Shown: piece after piece, positions 24,401 through 34,259 of the stretch | Layout of the letters: each line of letters starts with the position of its first letter | Numbering within the stretch: the first letter of the stretch is position 1 | DNA from: Rhynochetos jubatus | Lineage: Eukaryota > Chordata > Aves > Eurypygiformes > Rhynochetidae | NCBI GenBank assembly: GCA_027574665.1 | Contig: CM050648.1 | Location: 47,583,200-47,647,199 of the forward strand | Reading direction: 5' to 3' | Length of the DNA: 64,000 bases | Program-made: the position numbers and the translations under genes | The notes under the pieces: generated by a model | The model's database searches: none | The model's input: the letters and a program-made list of their open reading frames with translations, nothing else | Told to the model about the DNA's origin: nothing

Positions 24401-27400
24401 ATTAAAATAATAGAGAATCCTCAATTTCATGAGTACCACAATATAAAAGAAGGCACAGTTTAATTAACCTCGTTCCTAAATAAGGTGTGAAAATGAAGTC
24501 CACTTGGTGAATATAACTCTTCAGAGCATCTCTTTAGGCTTTAGGACCTGCCTCTGTTCTCTTCAGATGATAAAGGGTGAAGAATATGCTATTTGCAGGA
24601 CTGGATACTTGCTTCATTCATTGGGAGAAACAAAATATCCAGGTGACTCAAAAAGTGTTGCAGAGTTTCTCTTCCTCACCAAATGTAGTTAACAGCTGTA
24701 GTTATCATTTTTCCATTTTCTTTATAATTTTGCAGTACTGTTCAATTTCTTTTTTTTTTCTTTGTCTGACATGTTTAATCTGGTCGTTTTATGTCAGTTA
24801 TACTTGAATAAAATCTGTGACAATCTTTTTCTCTGTGGTAGGTTTAACCTCATGGGACTTCCCTCACATAGATGTATTTTATTGTTCTGTCAGGGCTGGA
24901 AGATGGGCACAGACTTACTTCATGTTAAAACAACTTCTTATGTGCAACAGATTAATGAACAGAAACTTCACCCTCCTTGTTATCTCTTCTCCCTTTTCCC
25001 CATTTACCTATATACCATAAGAGGTCCACCATTTGTCATTTACAAAGCAATGTCTCCAATGGTCTTGCCCAGAACATTCCCTGAGAACTTGGCACATGAT
25101 GGCTGCCCTAATTTGTTTTTGAATGAGGGAATTTAGACTGTGACATTGCCCATCGGGTGTGCATATACCTTGAAATTTATTAGACAATTCATGGAGCAAG
25201 GATTTGTTTCCTTGTTTCTTTGAGCAAGCTGTTGACATAAATGGTTACAAAAAGTATTCTGCAGGAAGATCATTACAACATGTTCATGTTGTGCTAAAAG
25301 CATCAATACATCTTTTAATCTCAGTTTATGACTTGGTGACTATTTAAATCTGCTGCTGCAGAATGGGGTTCAAATTCATGTGCAGCCATTACTCATCTCA
25401 GAGAAGGGACAATATCAGTCTTCATTTAAACTGTGGGTTTTTTCCACTCCAGTGGGAAGAACCTTTATGCTCCTAGTGGGACCATAGGCCTGTCCTTTTA
25501 CAATCCTCCTTGAAGCTTGGGGAAGCATGGGAGAGTAGAAGGGGCAGATTACACCCTCGCCAGAGAATCTGAGTGATGAAGTCCACCAGAAATAACACTG
25601 AATCTCTTATAAGTTGATCCCACCAGAAGAGTAGAGCTGCCTTTGGTAAGTACAGTGAAATCTTCTCCACCCTTAGGCTGAAATCCGTTCTGGCATGCAG
25701 GCAGTTGTCTTGACCCAGAAAAGTACAGGTATACACCTCCCAGTGCAGTGTTAGTGAATCTTGTCTACTGTGCTCTTGTGACCTATTCTGTTATTTAACA
25801 GTGAAACTTTTATCTCATATCCAGCCACATCGCTCATACTCAGCAAGCCTAACAAAAACTGTGTTGAGTACCTATGAAATAAGAATTATGCCTGTAAAGA
25901 ATTCTGTTTTTTAAGGACATCAACATTCATAAAACACTTGATTTTAGCCTATAGGGAGTTCTATCTTCAAGCAGTGAAGAACATACATTTTACACTGGAA
26001 TTTCATCTTTATTTTATTTATTTGTTTCTGAGTACCAATAATGGGAATGTCAGGAATTTGTTCATCAGTAGTGCTGGGGATTGTAAATTTAGTCCCTGTA
26101 TTTCTACACTTGTCCGGTATGGAAATCCTATTCTGCTACATGTTGCTAATGGAAGATCTTGAAAGAAGTCTTGACGGTTGTTAATCCACAGTCCTTAGTA
26201 CAGTTTGTGATATTATGTGAAAGGGCTGATCCAGGGAACTTGATGTTTGCATTTTGTATGTGTCCATCCATTACTGTTGTGTTATAAGAAGGAGGGAGGC
26301 AGGCACCAGACAAAATTGTCTAGTTCACCAACTAAACCTCAACAATTCTGGAGTGACATCTATCCAACTTGATCCAGGGATAGAGTTTCTTCTGCCTCCC
26401 CAGCTAATGTTTTCCAGTTCTCCACTATCACCAGCAGTCAGAAGTCTCCCCCTACCCCAGTTATCTATTTCTCATACCCCTCTGCAATGCAAACCCTTTT
26501 TTTCTAGTGCTGTTTCCAGCAGAGAAGTACCACCTTGTAGCAGCTTACTCGAACATGCTTCTAGGTAGTGTATGAATTACGCCTCTAAACTAGTGTCTGA
26601 GTACAGTACTTTCCATAGATTCAGTGATTAACAACAATGAAAGCAATAGGAGCCACTGGAAGGTGGGGGATGCATCCTGAGGATCTTGGTGTAAGCAAGC
26701 TGATCAAGAATGTTATCAAGATTGGATGTCCTATTAGTCTCTGAGACACTGTGAAAAAGTGGAAACTGCAGAGAAGCTAAAAGCTCGTTGCACAAGCTGT
26801 TTCTCATTTGGGTTGGGAGAGGTGCAGGCAGGAAACATGTTTATGGGGACTGGCATTTGCACAGTGGCCTGTCTGAAAGCTTATCTTTTATTGTAATGAC
26901 ACAGTGCCTGAGCCTTGTGTCCAAAACACCTAAGAGTCCCACTGGAGTTATTCTGGATTTATTCTGATGTAACTGGGAACAGAATTAGCCCCATAGGATA
27001 TGTATGGTTCTTTACACCTTCAAAGCAATTTACAAGCAAGAATTAACTAATCATTAATTGACTGCCAAGCAATATTATACGCAATTATGGAATCCTCCCT
27101 CCTCCACCTACTCAAATCTAAATGACTGAACACACCTTTAACATCTTCCCAGCATTATTCATATTGGATCTGCTTCTCTCTCTTTGAAGTCAACAGTGGT
27201 ATTGTTATTGGCCTGGATGGGAGGAGTACTGAGAACTCACACATATTACATTAGTCATCAGGGTGCCATGACAGCTCTGGTTGTGTCAGCGGTTTGGGAC
27301 TTTTACGTCTTTCTTACTCAGCCAAAGCTCTGACTAGTAAAAGGTTGAAATAATGAACCCTTGCCTTTATTCATTCTGCATCTCTTTAAAAAATGATAAA

Positions 27401-30400
27401 TCAGTGCATATGAAATAATAAGATCCAGAATTGAAATGTAAGACACACTCATGTTTTAAAAAGAAGTCATTTGATCACTTTTAAATTGAAACTTGAATTT
27501 GGTTTTGTTTATATTTTTCATTTTCATAGTTCATGAACGAATGCTGTTCTTCAAATTTAAAGAGGAAGTTATTCAGGATAATTTTTCTGGCATTTTGTTT
27601 TCTAATTCTATGGAAGTCATGTGATTCTATTGCTTCCTGTCTTAGCAATTGAGGTCAATATTTTGTATTGCACCAAGATGGAGTATCCATTGCTATTTCA
27701 ACAGAAGTATTACAACGGTCATGTCAGTTAGAAGAATATATTCCAAAATTTTATTTCTTTTAAAATATGTTTATTCAAAATACTGACCACTTTGGGAAAC
27801 TTTCCACAGAGATTGTTTCTGCTTTGTTGAGTCATAAAAAAATAAAGTATTCCCATACACTATCTGAGCCTAAGCTTTAGAAAAATGATCAGAAAAGTAG
27901 TTTTCATTGTATGTCATTATCATTCAAACTTGAGTTTTTCTAACTAGCCATGCTAAGTCTCCTCAATAAATCTCCTCAATAAAACCTGTATTCTAATTTG
28001 GCTTAGAATGCTCTAGCTGCAAATGCACATTTTGCTTAGGGCCCATTTTTACTTAGGAATGTAAAACTGCAGACTTAAGAACCTAATCTTAGGTGATAAT
28101 TCCTGGATGCGGAATAGTTTTAATTTCTATTTCTACAACAAAATTCTTTGGCAGAAGAGCCTGCAGGTTCCTGGCTACATCACGGCAGATGTTTGGATGC
28201 ATATGCATGGAGATGATTTGGACCCTTGATATCTTTATGTGCACCCAAGTTATGAGGAGGAGGTGTAGAGGTGTAACCATAGCCTAACAACTGGGAAAAA
28301 AAAAAAAAAAAGAAGCACAGATAACACATGGGAAAATGTAGCCAGACAAAAGTGCATATAAGAGATGTGGTGAATTTAAAATTATTAGCTGTCACATGAT
28401 TGCTGGCAGGAGAAGAGTCATACCTGATCAAACAGGTTATTTCCATAAAACGTGTCTGTGCAAGTATCACAAACAGAACTCCCTTACTCATGAGAATAAT
28501 GTCTTTGAAGTCACGTGAGCAAGGGTTGCAGAATCAGTCCCACCGATGGTGAAATGCATATAGAAAATTATTCGTATCAGGGCTGGTAAGTTTTCTTTTT
28601 TTGAAAGTGTAGTAGTGTTCTAAAATACGTATAACCCAACAACAATTTTGTTTGATACAACTTATTAACAATATACTAAGCAGACACCATTCAGAGAGGT
28701 GATTTTCATCAAAGATTAATCAAGCTGAAAACCAAGAGTTTCTCAGAATATACTAAAATTCAATACATAATTTATAATGTATTTAATATCTACAGTTTGT
28801 CAGCTTTCTATAAAGAGCTGAAAGATGATATTAAACTGTATAGGCAACCATGAACACTGTTGTGCAGAAGAACACATAATAAGAACAACAATTGTTTCCT
28901 CTGGGTAGTAAAATTTCAAATATTTTATAGTCATCAAAACATAATAGCAGTTTTTACAATTGTTCCTTTTTCCTGACCCAACACATATCCTTCATTAGTC
29001 ACAACTGTAACAATAATATACTGCAAGAATGAAAATTGCCTCAGAGTTGCCAAGAAGCAAAGCAGTAAAATCTCTTTTGAATAGACAGATCTCAGATACA
29101 GTACAGTCAACTCTTTTTGAACTTCAACACATCAGGAGTATGTATCACCAGGTAACTGAGTAAAATTAATAGTCACTAATGCTACACAAAAATCCAAAAG
29201 CGTTAGTGTGATATGCAGTTTGCCAGTCTCAGAGACCTCTGCACTGCATTAAACAAGCACACACTCATCTGAACTGTAACTTGCTTTTGTCAGGTTTTGT
29301 CATTGTTTGCTTGGCAGCTGCCCTGTACTGGTTAGTTCTACTTTACTGACTGCAGAGCTGTCACCTAAAATCAATGGGTTATCTTTTCAGAGTAAGTCTT
29401 AGGATTTCATATTCTAAAACAACAAACGCTTTTTCCCTGTCTATAGTATTTCTAGAGTGATCAGTAGCAAGAAGTTGACAAACATTTGCACTTACTGACA
29501 CACTGCGTAAAAGGAAAGCCACAGAAGGATATAACTATAATAGAAATCCTACTCTCTTCAATCTTCAGGGCCTTAAACCTTCACCTATTTTTAGAAAAGC
29601 GGCACAAAGCAGTAAAAATAATCCACACAAAAATCACATTGCAGGAGTAGAAGGGCCTCCATAATTCTTTTAAACCCTTTCTTGGTAATTTCCGTGCCTT
29701 CATGAACACATTGCACAATTATGCACAACTTTCCTTTTACGGTGAGAAAAACAAACCCGAAGATCAACACTTTCATCATGCATTCATTTGCTCAACACAT
29801 GGCGGCCCAGACAGTAATGCACTACGAGACGGGAATTCTTTGTACTGTGAAATAACAGGCCAAAACTTAATTTGTGCTCCGCTAAGGTCTGCACTGAATT
29901 TCACATTTTTCTCTTAAACATAGCTATAGGAATCGGTCAGCTCTGAAGCGCTCTTGCTAATCAGTTTGGAAAAAGAGATTTGCTCTTCATAGTCCCTCAA
30001 TTAATAATTAAAAAAAAAAAAAAGACATTGAACCACATAATATCCTGTCAAGTATTAGGGTTTTTATAACGCTAAGATTTTTATTAGTAACAGTGACTCC
30101 TTAAATCGTAGCCATAGTCAACATTAACCTGAAAAGTCATTGATTAAGCACAGAAAGTCACATATTTCATCAACAGACTTTAGAAAGTCATAATAAAAAA
30201 AAACATTTGTCAGCATTTAATAAAAAACTGAATTATTTGTACAGAACCTTCAGAAGTGCAGTTTAAATTAAACACAGCTTTATTTTTCATGCTAAATTTC
30301 ACAAGCTTTTTTTGGGAGCATAGTTTACACTGTAAAATGTAATACTCTGCTGAGCAACTGGCATAATCATAGAGTTTACAAATATTGTTTAAAAATCTGG

Positions 30401-30453
30401 CTTACCAATAAAAGGAACAGAAAAGCAGCCGTTCGGTGAGGGAGCCAATCCAT
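8520..30453 (-). CDS. DSG1: Desmoglein (DSG1/DSG4-type desmosomal cadherin), complete 16-exon gene
   Basis: Calcium-dependent adhesion protein of the desmosome. Its ectodomain binds cadherins on the neighbouring cell and its tail binds plakoglobin and plakophilin, linking to keratin filaments through desmoplakin. Sixteen coding exons join in frame: 30453-30406, 23738-23703, 23327-23199, 22501-22346, 22200-22053, 20934-20771, 20499-20365, 19808-19623, 19440-19181, 18635-18493, 18342-18127, 16899-16381, 14484-14336, 13849-13789, 10913-10705, 9491-8520 (1176 residues). Domains: signal peptide 1 to about 25, furin site RRQKR 44-48, mature N-terminus Glu49-Trp50, EC1-EC4 about 49-480, extracellular anchor about 480-590, Gly-rich insert 600-644, transmembrane about 700-721, catenin-binding segment about 845-920, six repeat units about 966-1115. 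The start lies in a strong context (GCCATGG) and gives the MDW start seen in DSG1 and DSG4. Family membership is certain. DSG1 versus DSG4 is not resolved: the tail resembles DSG1, but the anchor is longer than in human DSG1 as I recall it. Confidence 0.93.
8706..9155 (-). repeat. Six desmoglein repeat units inside exon 16
   Basis: In-frame repeats of about 22-30 residues, each opening with a TVVTE/VVVTERV beta-strand core. The first two cores are diverged ([13 protein letters not shown]). The last four are V(V/I)VTERV. Unit spacing is about 30, 22, 30, 28 and 30 residues. Confidence 0.85.
9492..10704 (-). other. Desmoglein intron 15 (1.2 kb)
   Basis: Intron before the large last exon. No repeat or exon recognised. 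The acceptor is AAACTACAG, directly before the codons for [10 protein letters not shown]. Confidence 0.7.
10705..10913 (-). CDS. DSG1: Desmoglein exon 15: cytoplasmic Gly/Thr-rich spacer
   Basis: Completes codon 784 and encodes through residue 853. YTNTYGGGG opens a Gly/Thr/Tyr-rich low-complexity stretch ([15 protein letters not shown]), followed by the conserved [17 protein letters not shown], which begins the catenin-binding segment. Donor GTAATT, phase 0 out. Confidence 0.92.
12085..13360 (+). mobile_element. CR1 LINE with reverse transcriptase remnant, plus orientation (intron 14)
   Basis: A 1.3-kb 5'-truncated CR1 copy. The frame from 12181 encodes reverse transcriptase palm motifs: [15 protein letters not shown] (motif A), [11 protein letters not shown] (motif B) and FADDT at 12487-12501 (catalytic motif C). 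This frame stops at 12651. The thumb and C-terminal parts continue in other frames at about 12709-12980 and 12985-13280, so the copy cannot make a full protein. The 3' end (GATGATCTTAAAGGTCTTTTCCAACC, ending near GATTCTAGG) matches avian CR1. It is antisense to the host gene. Confidence 0.9.
13789..13849 (-). CDS. DSG1: Desmoglein exon 14: short cytoplasmic exon
   Basis: Encodes residues 764-783 ([20 protein letters not shown]) and one base of codon 784; 61 nt. Acceptor TTTTCCAG, donor GTAAGC, phase 0 in and 1 out. Found by phase and position between exons 13 and 15. Confidence 0.85.
14336..14484 (-). CDS. DSG1: Desmoglein exon 13: membrane exit and intracellular anchor
   Basis: Completes codon 714 and encodes through residue 763. 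[14 protein letters not shown] ends the helix and supplies juxtamembrane cysteines, which are palmitoylation sites in the family. [20 protein letters not shown] is the intracellular anchor signature. Donor GTCAGT has C at +3 but fits the phase (0 out). Confidence 0.92.
14485..16380 (-). other. Desmoglein intron 12 (1.9 kb)
   Basis: Intron separating the transmembrane exon from the intracellular anchor exon, within the codon for Leu714. I see no repeat or exon that I can name. Stretches near 15330-15540 are less AT-rich but have no recognisable coding content. Confidence 0.7.
16381..16899 (-). CDS. DSG1: Desmoglein exon 12: extracellular anchor, Gly-rich insert, transmembrane
   Basis: Completes codon 541 and encodes through residue 713. 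The anchor ends with the cysteine cluster [10 protein letters not shown] (580-589). Then come TKIIII and about 45 residues of mostly Gly with Ala, Ser, Val, Glu (600-644, DNA 16589-16723). An acidic, Tyr/Gly-rich stretch ([16 protein letters not shown]) leads to the transmembrane segment [16 protein letters not shown]. The ORF continues past the donor GTAAGT, but the splice joins cleanly to exon 13 in phase 1 and continues the helix. Confidence 0.93.
16589..16723 (-). repeat. Gly-rich coding minisatellite (CCACCAGCA-like on + strand)
   Basis: Near-tandem GGT/GGC/GCT triplets in exon 12 encode the extracellular glycine-rich insert. The DNA is built of CCA/CCAGCA units on the plus strand and is open in other frames, which explains proline-rich and threonine-rich shadow ORFs there. 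Confidence 0.85.
16900..18126 (-). other. Desmoglein intron 11 (1.2 kb)
   Basis: AT-rich intron. It holds three near-tandem copies of an 18-19 bp unit (ATCTACAGTTACTTACGC-like) at about 17041-17092 and an AT/CA microsatellite at 17931-17956. Nothing else recognised. Confidence 0.7.
18127..18342 (-). CDS. DSG1: Desmoglein exon 11: EC4 end and extracellular anchor start
   Basis: Completes codon 469 and encodes through residue 540. Contains [10 protein letters not shown], the EC4-anchor linker motif, then [14 protein letters not shown] of the anchor domain. Phase 1 both sides, donor GTAAAT. Confidence 0.92.
18493..18635 (-). CDS. DSG1: Desmoglein exon 10: EC4
   Basis: Completes codon 421 and encodes through residue 468, from [19 protein letters not shown] to [10 protein letters not shown], the second half of EC4. 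Phase 2 in, phase 1 out, donor GTAAGA. Confidence 0.93.
19181..19440 (-). CDS. DSG1: Desmoglein exon 9: EC3-EC4 border and EC4 start
   Basis: Encodes residues 335-420 plus two bases of codon 421. LNYE (336-339) replaces the LDRE/LDYE motif. The border reads [10 protein letters not shown] with Glu380-Pro381, where human DSG1 has Glu-Gly as I recall it. The end carries [11 protein letters not shown] of EC4. Phase 0 in, phase 2 out. The donor follows a GT dinucleotide (GTTGT|GTAAGC); the phase with exon 10 fixes the choice. Confidence 0.93.
19623..19808 (-). CDS. DSG1: Desmoglein exon 8: EC3
   Basis: Encodes residues 273-334 (186 nt, phase 0 both ends). Contains [11 protein letters not shown] from residue 292 and [13 protein letters not shown], hallmarks of EC3 in desmogleins. 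Donor GTATGG. Confidence 0.95.
20365..20499 (-). CDS. DSG1: Desmoglein exon 7: end of EC2, EC2-EC3 linker
   Basis: Encodes residues 228-272 (135 nt, phase 0 both ends). Contains SDRDGAADG and the linker IDVNDNFP (259-266). The pair Cys252/Cys254 matches the family Cys-x-Cys before the linker. Confidence 0.95.
20675..20709. repeat. Poly-C tract in intron 6
   Basis: Eighteen C in a row, then CTCCCACCCCCCACACAC-like sequence. On the transcribed gene's sense (minus) strand this is a G-run with quadruplex potential. Confidence 0.9.
20771..20934 (-). CDS. DSG1: Desmoglein exon 6: EC2
   Basis: Completes codon 173 and encodes through residue 227. Motifs: [16 protein letters not shown] from residue 183 and FLDRE at 223-227, both EC2 calcium-site motifs. 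Phase 1 in, phase 0 out. Donor GTAACA is weak after +4. Confidence 0.95.
21305..21541 (-). mobile_element. CR1 LINE 3' fragment, minus orientation (intron 5)
   Basis: Begins TAGAATCATAGAATCA, the reverse complement of the CR1 terminal octamer repeats, followed by GGTTGGAAGGGACCTTAAAG and CTTCACCATCCTCTCCGGGAAG. It is well preserved and so fairly young. 5' truncated. Confidence 0.88.
22053..22200 (-). CDS. DSG1: Desmoglein exon 5: end of EC1, EC1-EC2 linker
   Basis: Encodes residues 124-172 plus the first base of codon 173. It contains the linker motif [10 protein letters not shown] (148-157), which binds calcium between EC1 and EC2. The stretch [10 protein letters not shown] occupies the place of the cell-adhesion recognition tripeptide. 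Donor GTAAGT, phase 1. Confidence 0.95.
22346..22501 (-). CDS. DSG1: Desmoglein exon 4: EC1 core
   Basis: Encodes residues 72-123, starting [19 protein letters not shown] and ending at the EC1 DRE motif (Asp115-Arg-Glu117), which contributes calcium ligands. Length 156 nt, phase 0 both ends, donor GTAAGT. Confidence 0.95.
23199..23327 (-). CDS. DSG1: Desmoglein exon 3: propeptide, furin site, start of EC1
   Basis: Encodes residues 29-71. RRQKR at 44-48 is the proprotein convertase site. The mature protein then begins Glu49-Trp50-Ile, where the Trp is the strand-swap residue of cadherin EC1. The following [15 protein letters not shown] is a desmoglein signature. Acceptor CTAAG, donor GTAAGT, phase 0 both ends. 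Confidence 0.93.
23703..23738 (-). CDS. DSG1: Desmoglein exon 2: end of signal peptide and propeptide start
   Basis: A 36-nt exon encoding residues 17-28 ([12 protein letters not shown]). It has a pyrimidine-rich tract and CAG acceptor, a GTAATA donor and phase 0 on both sides. It is too short for ORF scanning. I placed it because a phase-0 exon of this size is expected between exon 1 and the propeptide exon in desmogleins, and this is the candidate I found in intron 1-2 space. The donor is weak. Confidence 0.75.
23739..30405 (-). other. Desmoglein intron 1 (6.7 kb)
   Basis: AT-rich intron between the signal-peptide exons. I see no further exon in it. It holds a 16-base A run at 28296-28311, a 14-bp direct duplication near 27958-27985 (TCTCCTCAATAAA twice) and a probable old repeat near 26890-27070. 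First introns often hold enhancers, but nothing in the sequence alone proves one here. Confidence 0.7.
26890..27070. mobile_element. Possible ancient amniote interspersed repeat
   Basis: CACTGGAGTTATTCTGGATT, GATGTAACTGGGAACAGAAT and CTTCAAAGCAATTTACAAGC resemble motifs that recur in bird and reptile genomes. The class is not clear to me. Confidence 0.3.
30406..30453 (-). CDS. DSG1: Desmoglein exon 1: signal peptide start
   Basis: Encodes residues 1-16, starting [16 protein letters not shown], the first part of a cleavable signal peptide. The donor GTAAGC follows directly and the exon ends in phase 0. The ATG sits in GCCATGG, a strong initiation context. A second ATG lies 5 nt upstream (30458-30456) in another frame and a weaker context. 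Confidence 0.88.
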
Positions 30454-30534
30454 GGCATCTGCCTTCTCGGATACAAGTCCAACTGAGTTATGGTCACAAG
30501 CCTGTTCCTTTTCCCCTCCCCCCCCCCAACTCTG

Positions 30535-30576
30535 GTGTCTATTTAAAAAGACACTCAGTAGATGTCCTTATACTCA
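30535..30576 (-). promoter_or_regulatory. Candidate core promoter with TATA-like boxes
   Basis: Upstream of the desmoglein ATG the minus strand carries TTTTTAAATAG (around 30541-30550) and GAGTATAAGGAC (around 30565-30576), about 90 and 115 nt before the ATG. A G-rich tract lies between the TATA-like boxes and the start codon. Position fits a promoter with a short 5' UTR. No transcript evidence is available here, and an upstream non-coding exon cannot be excluded. Confidence 0.35.
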
Positions 30577-33501
30577 GCCCTTCAAAGTGCCTCTACCTCC
30601 CTCTGAGGGAAGCACTGAAGATGCTGTATAACAGAGTGTCTTTCCCCACCCCAAAATCCTGGGCTGGTCTCACCTGAAACGCTTGACAACATCATTATTG
30701 CTTGCAGGTAAAAGCTAAGAGACACACCTTAATTCTTATTGCACTGAAACCCTTTGTTGGATATGAAAAGGTACGTTTTAAAAACAGAAGGCAAGCTTTG
30801 CTGGGAAGATACGGAGTGATTTATAAATTACTCACAACATAAGGAATCATTAAAATGGTAGCTTATCATTGCTTTTAATGAAATCACTGGTTCTCTCCTT
30901 ACACCAAGTATAATAGAAGAGCTTAATGAATATTACTGTAAAGAATATGAACTTTAAGAAATTATTAGTTTGAACTAAAATAAGTCCATTTGTTTACTTC
31001 CAGGCATGAAGTCAGTTCCATGCACATTGTTTACAGAAGTGCAGCGCCCAGAGCAGAGGTAATATATTAATTTGAGGGGAGAAAACCAGTGTTTTATTCT
31101 TTAGGCCATGAGAACATCTGAAGCAGAAGAAGGAGAATTTCTGCTTTCACCAACTGCAAAGCTCCCTTGTGCCATCCCTTTCCCTTCCGATGGGTTGTGC
31201 TCTCGCTGACACGGTGGAGGGGGAGATGTACACATATCCAGTGCCAGAGAAACTGAAGAGCTGCTTAAAACAACAGCAAAGGGAGGATGTGCTGCACAGC
31301 TCACTTTTGGCCTCATCTTGGATGGCAAGAGCACAAATATGTGAGGAATCCAAGGGGATTCCCCACTTTACTCAGCGATAGGTCTCTCTGTTATGGAGCA
31401 GAGGCATTGTAGGTCCCTCCTTGCATCCTTGGGACACCTGGACTGTGCCATAATGGACAAGAAAAAGATAGAGTGAGCTTCTGCTCTGCCACTGGACCTG
31501 AGAGGAGGGTGCATGCTTCATCACCGAAAGTGCAATAAAACTGGTAGGCTCCTGAGCCTGTTAAGCCCACCATGGTGCTGGGCATCTCCCAGGACGGAAC
31601 TCAAGCTGGGAAAAGAGGGCTCAGCACCTCTGGGATTACTCAGCACCTCGCAGGATGAGGCCCCATGCTCCTGCTGGGTAAGCAGCTTTGCAGCATGCTG
31701 TGCCTACACGTCGCTTAGCATGGGTGCTTTGCTGCCTTGCAGCTGGCTGGGGCTGCTTCAGCCAGTCATGCTTATCCCTGCTGTCACTCAGCTTTTGATA
31801 CTGAGCTCAACATGCCCAGCAGTGAGTCAGTGAGGGACACAGGGACAGATAATGTTAAATGGATTATCTCTAGATTTTCCCTGGTCTGAAAAAAATTTAA
31901 ACAATCTGAAATTTGCTTTTGGATTAAGTAAAAATAAAGGTATTTGCTGCACATCTAAAACATGCATATTGTTTTATGAACCAAAATACCATTTTGCAGA
32001 ACTTTTGCTTAATCAAATATTCCAAAAGTGCCAATTTTGAGAAACTTTTCCTCTAGATTTTTCAAATGTTTTGTTTGGAGGGTTTAGTTTTTTATTTTGC
32101 AAAATTTTAGATGTTATTTTTGTATGTGTTTTAGTGTGTCATACCATACTGATATCATCATGATTGCAGTAAACATGTGAAATATCCATGTTACTACTAC
32201 AATTTTCAGTGGTTGAAGTGGGCCAGTATTCTGGCATTTGTGAGTTAGTTTCATACTTTGTATGTAGAGGAAATATATAGAATAAGAGTAAACATGGCTT
32301 CAGAATGAGTAGTTCTCAAACTTCTCTACAAACAGTCAGAGTTGGGTCAGTAGACTGCTTTTGGAGCATCCTTGAATGAAGATTGGTAAAACTTACTTCA
32401 TTTCAATCATCGAGAAATCACTGCATGTGAAAGCTATATAGAAGCCTTGATAAGAAACCAAAACAGTGTGAAAGTATCACTCCAAACTGCTCCTGGAAGT
32501 TCTGAATTTACATTTTGACCACTGGATAGAAGTTATTTCTTGCAAATGTAAAATATGCATGGTCTTTTATGGACCAAAATATCTCAATTTTGTTGTGTCA
32601 AATTTTTAATTAAAAATGAAGGTAATTTGATTTATGAAAGATGATAAAATGCCCCAAACAACAATAGTAGTCCCAGAAAAAGTGAACACAAAAACCCCAG
32701 CTGTTACACTATACCTTTCTGTGCCATACCTCATTATGAAGAAGGGTGCACAAGGACCGGTCAGAAAAGAACGAATGTTCAGTGACAAAACTTGTCATGT
32801 AATTTCCAGTGGGATTTCAAAACAAATGTTCAAAGTTTCAAAAATATAAGGTACACATTAATAACAAACATAAGAAAGAGTTTAATCTAAACAAAAATGA
32901 CTGAAAAAAGTACAGTAGTTTGATCTAGCTTGAAGAAGAAATCACTGAGCATTGCCCTTTGGGATATCTAGAGTTAAGAAGATAGAACTAGTGGCATCCA
33001 TTTAACAGTCATTTCATGCTCTTGGAACTTATCTCTCCTTTACATATTTTATGAAGATTTTTGTGTTTTTTCCTCTTACCTTTGTTAGCAACTCACTGAT
33101 CAGCAGAGGAAAGGGCCGTGGATCATTTTGTAAACAGAGGTTTATAATTCAAAATACAATTGGCATAGAATGCAGTTAATTAAATTTCATTTTTCTTCTC
33201 ATGGAAGGGTTTTTCAAACATGTTTTTGTGTCTAAAAATTCAACCAGTCACCTACTGATGTTGCAAAGAGTCCAGTTTCAAGTGACTTCCATTTGTGCAA
33301 TGTAACTAGCTTGTTTGAGTGCGTCAGAAAGCAGCTTTTTCCTATTGTAGGAGTCTCATTACTTTTAAAACACTGTTCTTTAATAATTTTTTTAAATGGG
33401 ATATATGCTTTTAAGCATCCAAGACTGCATCCTCAGGCCAAGCCCATAGCTGATTTCAAACCTGTTTCATCCAGATTTGGTGCAGGCTATTTTCACACAA
33501 A

Positions 33502-33563
33502 TTATACATACATATATATATATATGAACATACATATATATACACACATATACACACACACAC
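33502..33563. repeat. TA/CA dinucleotide repeat
   Basis: Alternating purine-pyrimidine tract of mixed (TA)n, (CATA)n and (CA)n. Confidence 0.9.
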
Positions 33564-34203
33564 TTAAGTCAACTTCCTGAGTATCTCACAAAATAAAGTT
33601 TGGTCCTACATCCTTGGCACAGTCCCCAGTATGACTTACTTCTGTCCCTGTTGTGGGGTCTGTACAGGGGACTTTTGCCTCAGATCAGCAACAAGCAATT
33701 CCTGCAGTTGAGGGTCAATTGCTGGCCTCACTGGGTCAGCACCACACAGCGCCTTTCTGAATTTCAAAATAAATAAATCTGCTCCACATTGAGCTTTACT
33801 GCCTGCCTATATTATTTTCATGCTCAAAGACATTGGAGAGACATTATTTTTTGATATTTCCTGTGGAGCACAATACATAGGAACAAAGAAAAAGCTTCAC
33901 GGAACCTAGAAAAATAACCAGGAAATATCAAAAAATGACATGATGGAGAATAATAAATACTTTCATTAAAGAAAATCTAGGGATATTTGTGTATTCTGAT
34001 AAAATATTTTGATATTCTGAGCACAATTTAGGTAATACACCCTTCTATTAAGTTGCCTGGTCTGATGGCCACAAAGGTTCAGTTTTATTCTCAGAATCTG
34101 TAAGATGTCCAGTGGGAGGGAGTCATGCATGAAAGTCAGTGGTGTAAGACACATATAAAAGCACCGATAACAATAAGACAATGCTGCTCTGTGTATTTAA
34201 TTT

Positions 34204-34259
34204 CAACTATCTTAATAGTTTAGATGGAATAATAGAAACTATCTTAATGTTTAGATGGC
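34204..34259. repeat. Short direct duplication
   Basis: AACTATCTTAATAGTTTAGA followed after a short spacer by a second copy missing one base. A local replication duplication. Confidence 0.8.

Noticed and set aside
28089..28491. Overlapping ORFs in intron 1
   Set aside because: Open on both strands by chance, no family motifs, interrupted by a homopolymer.
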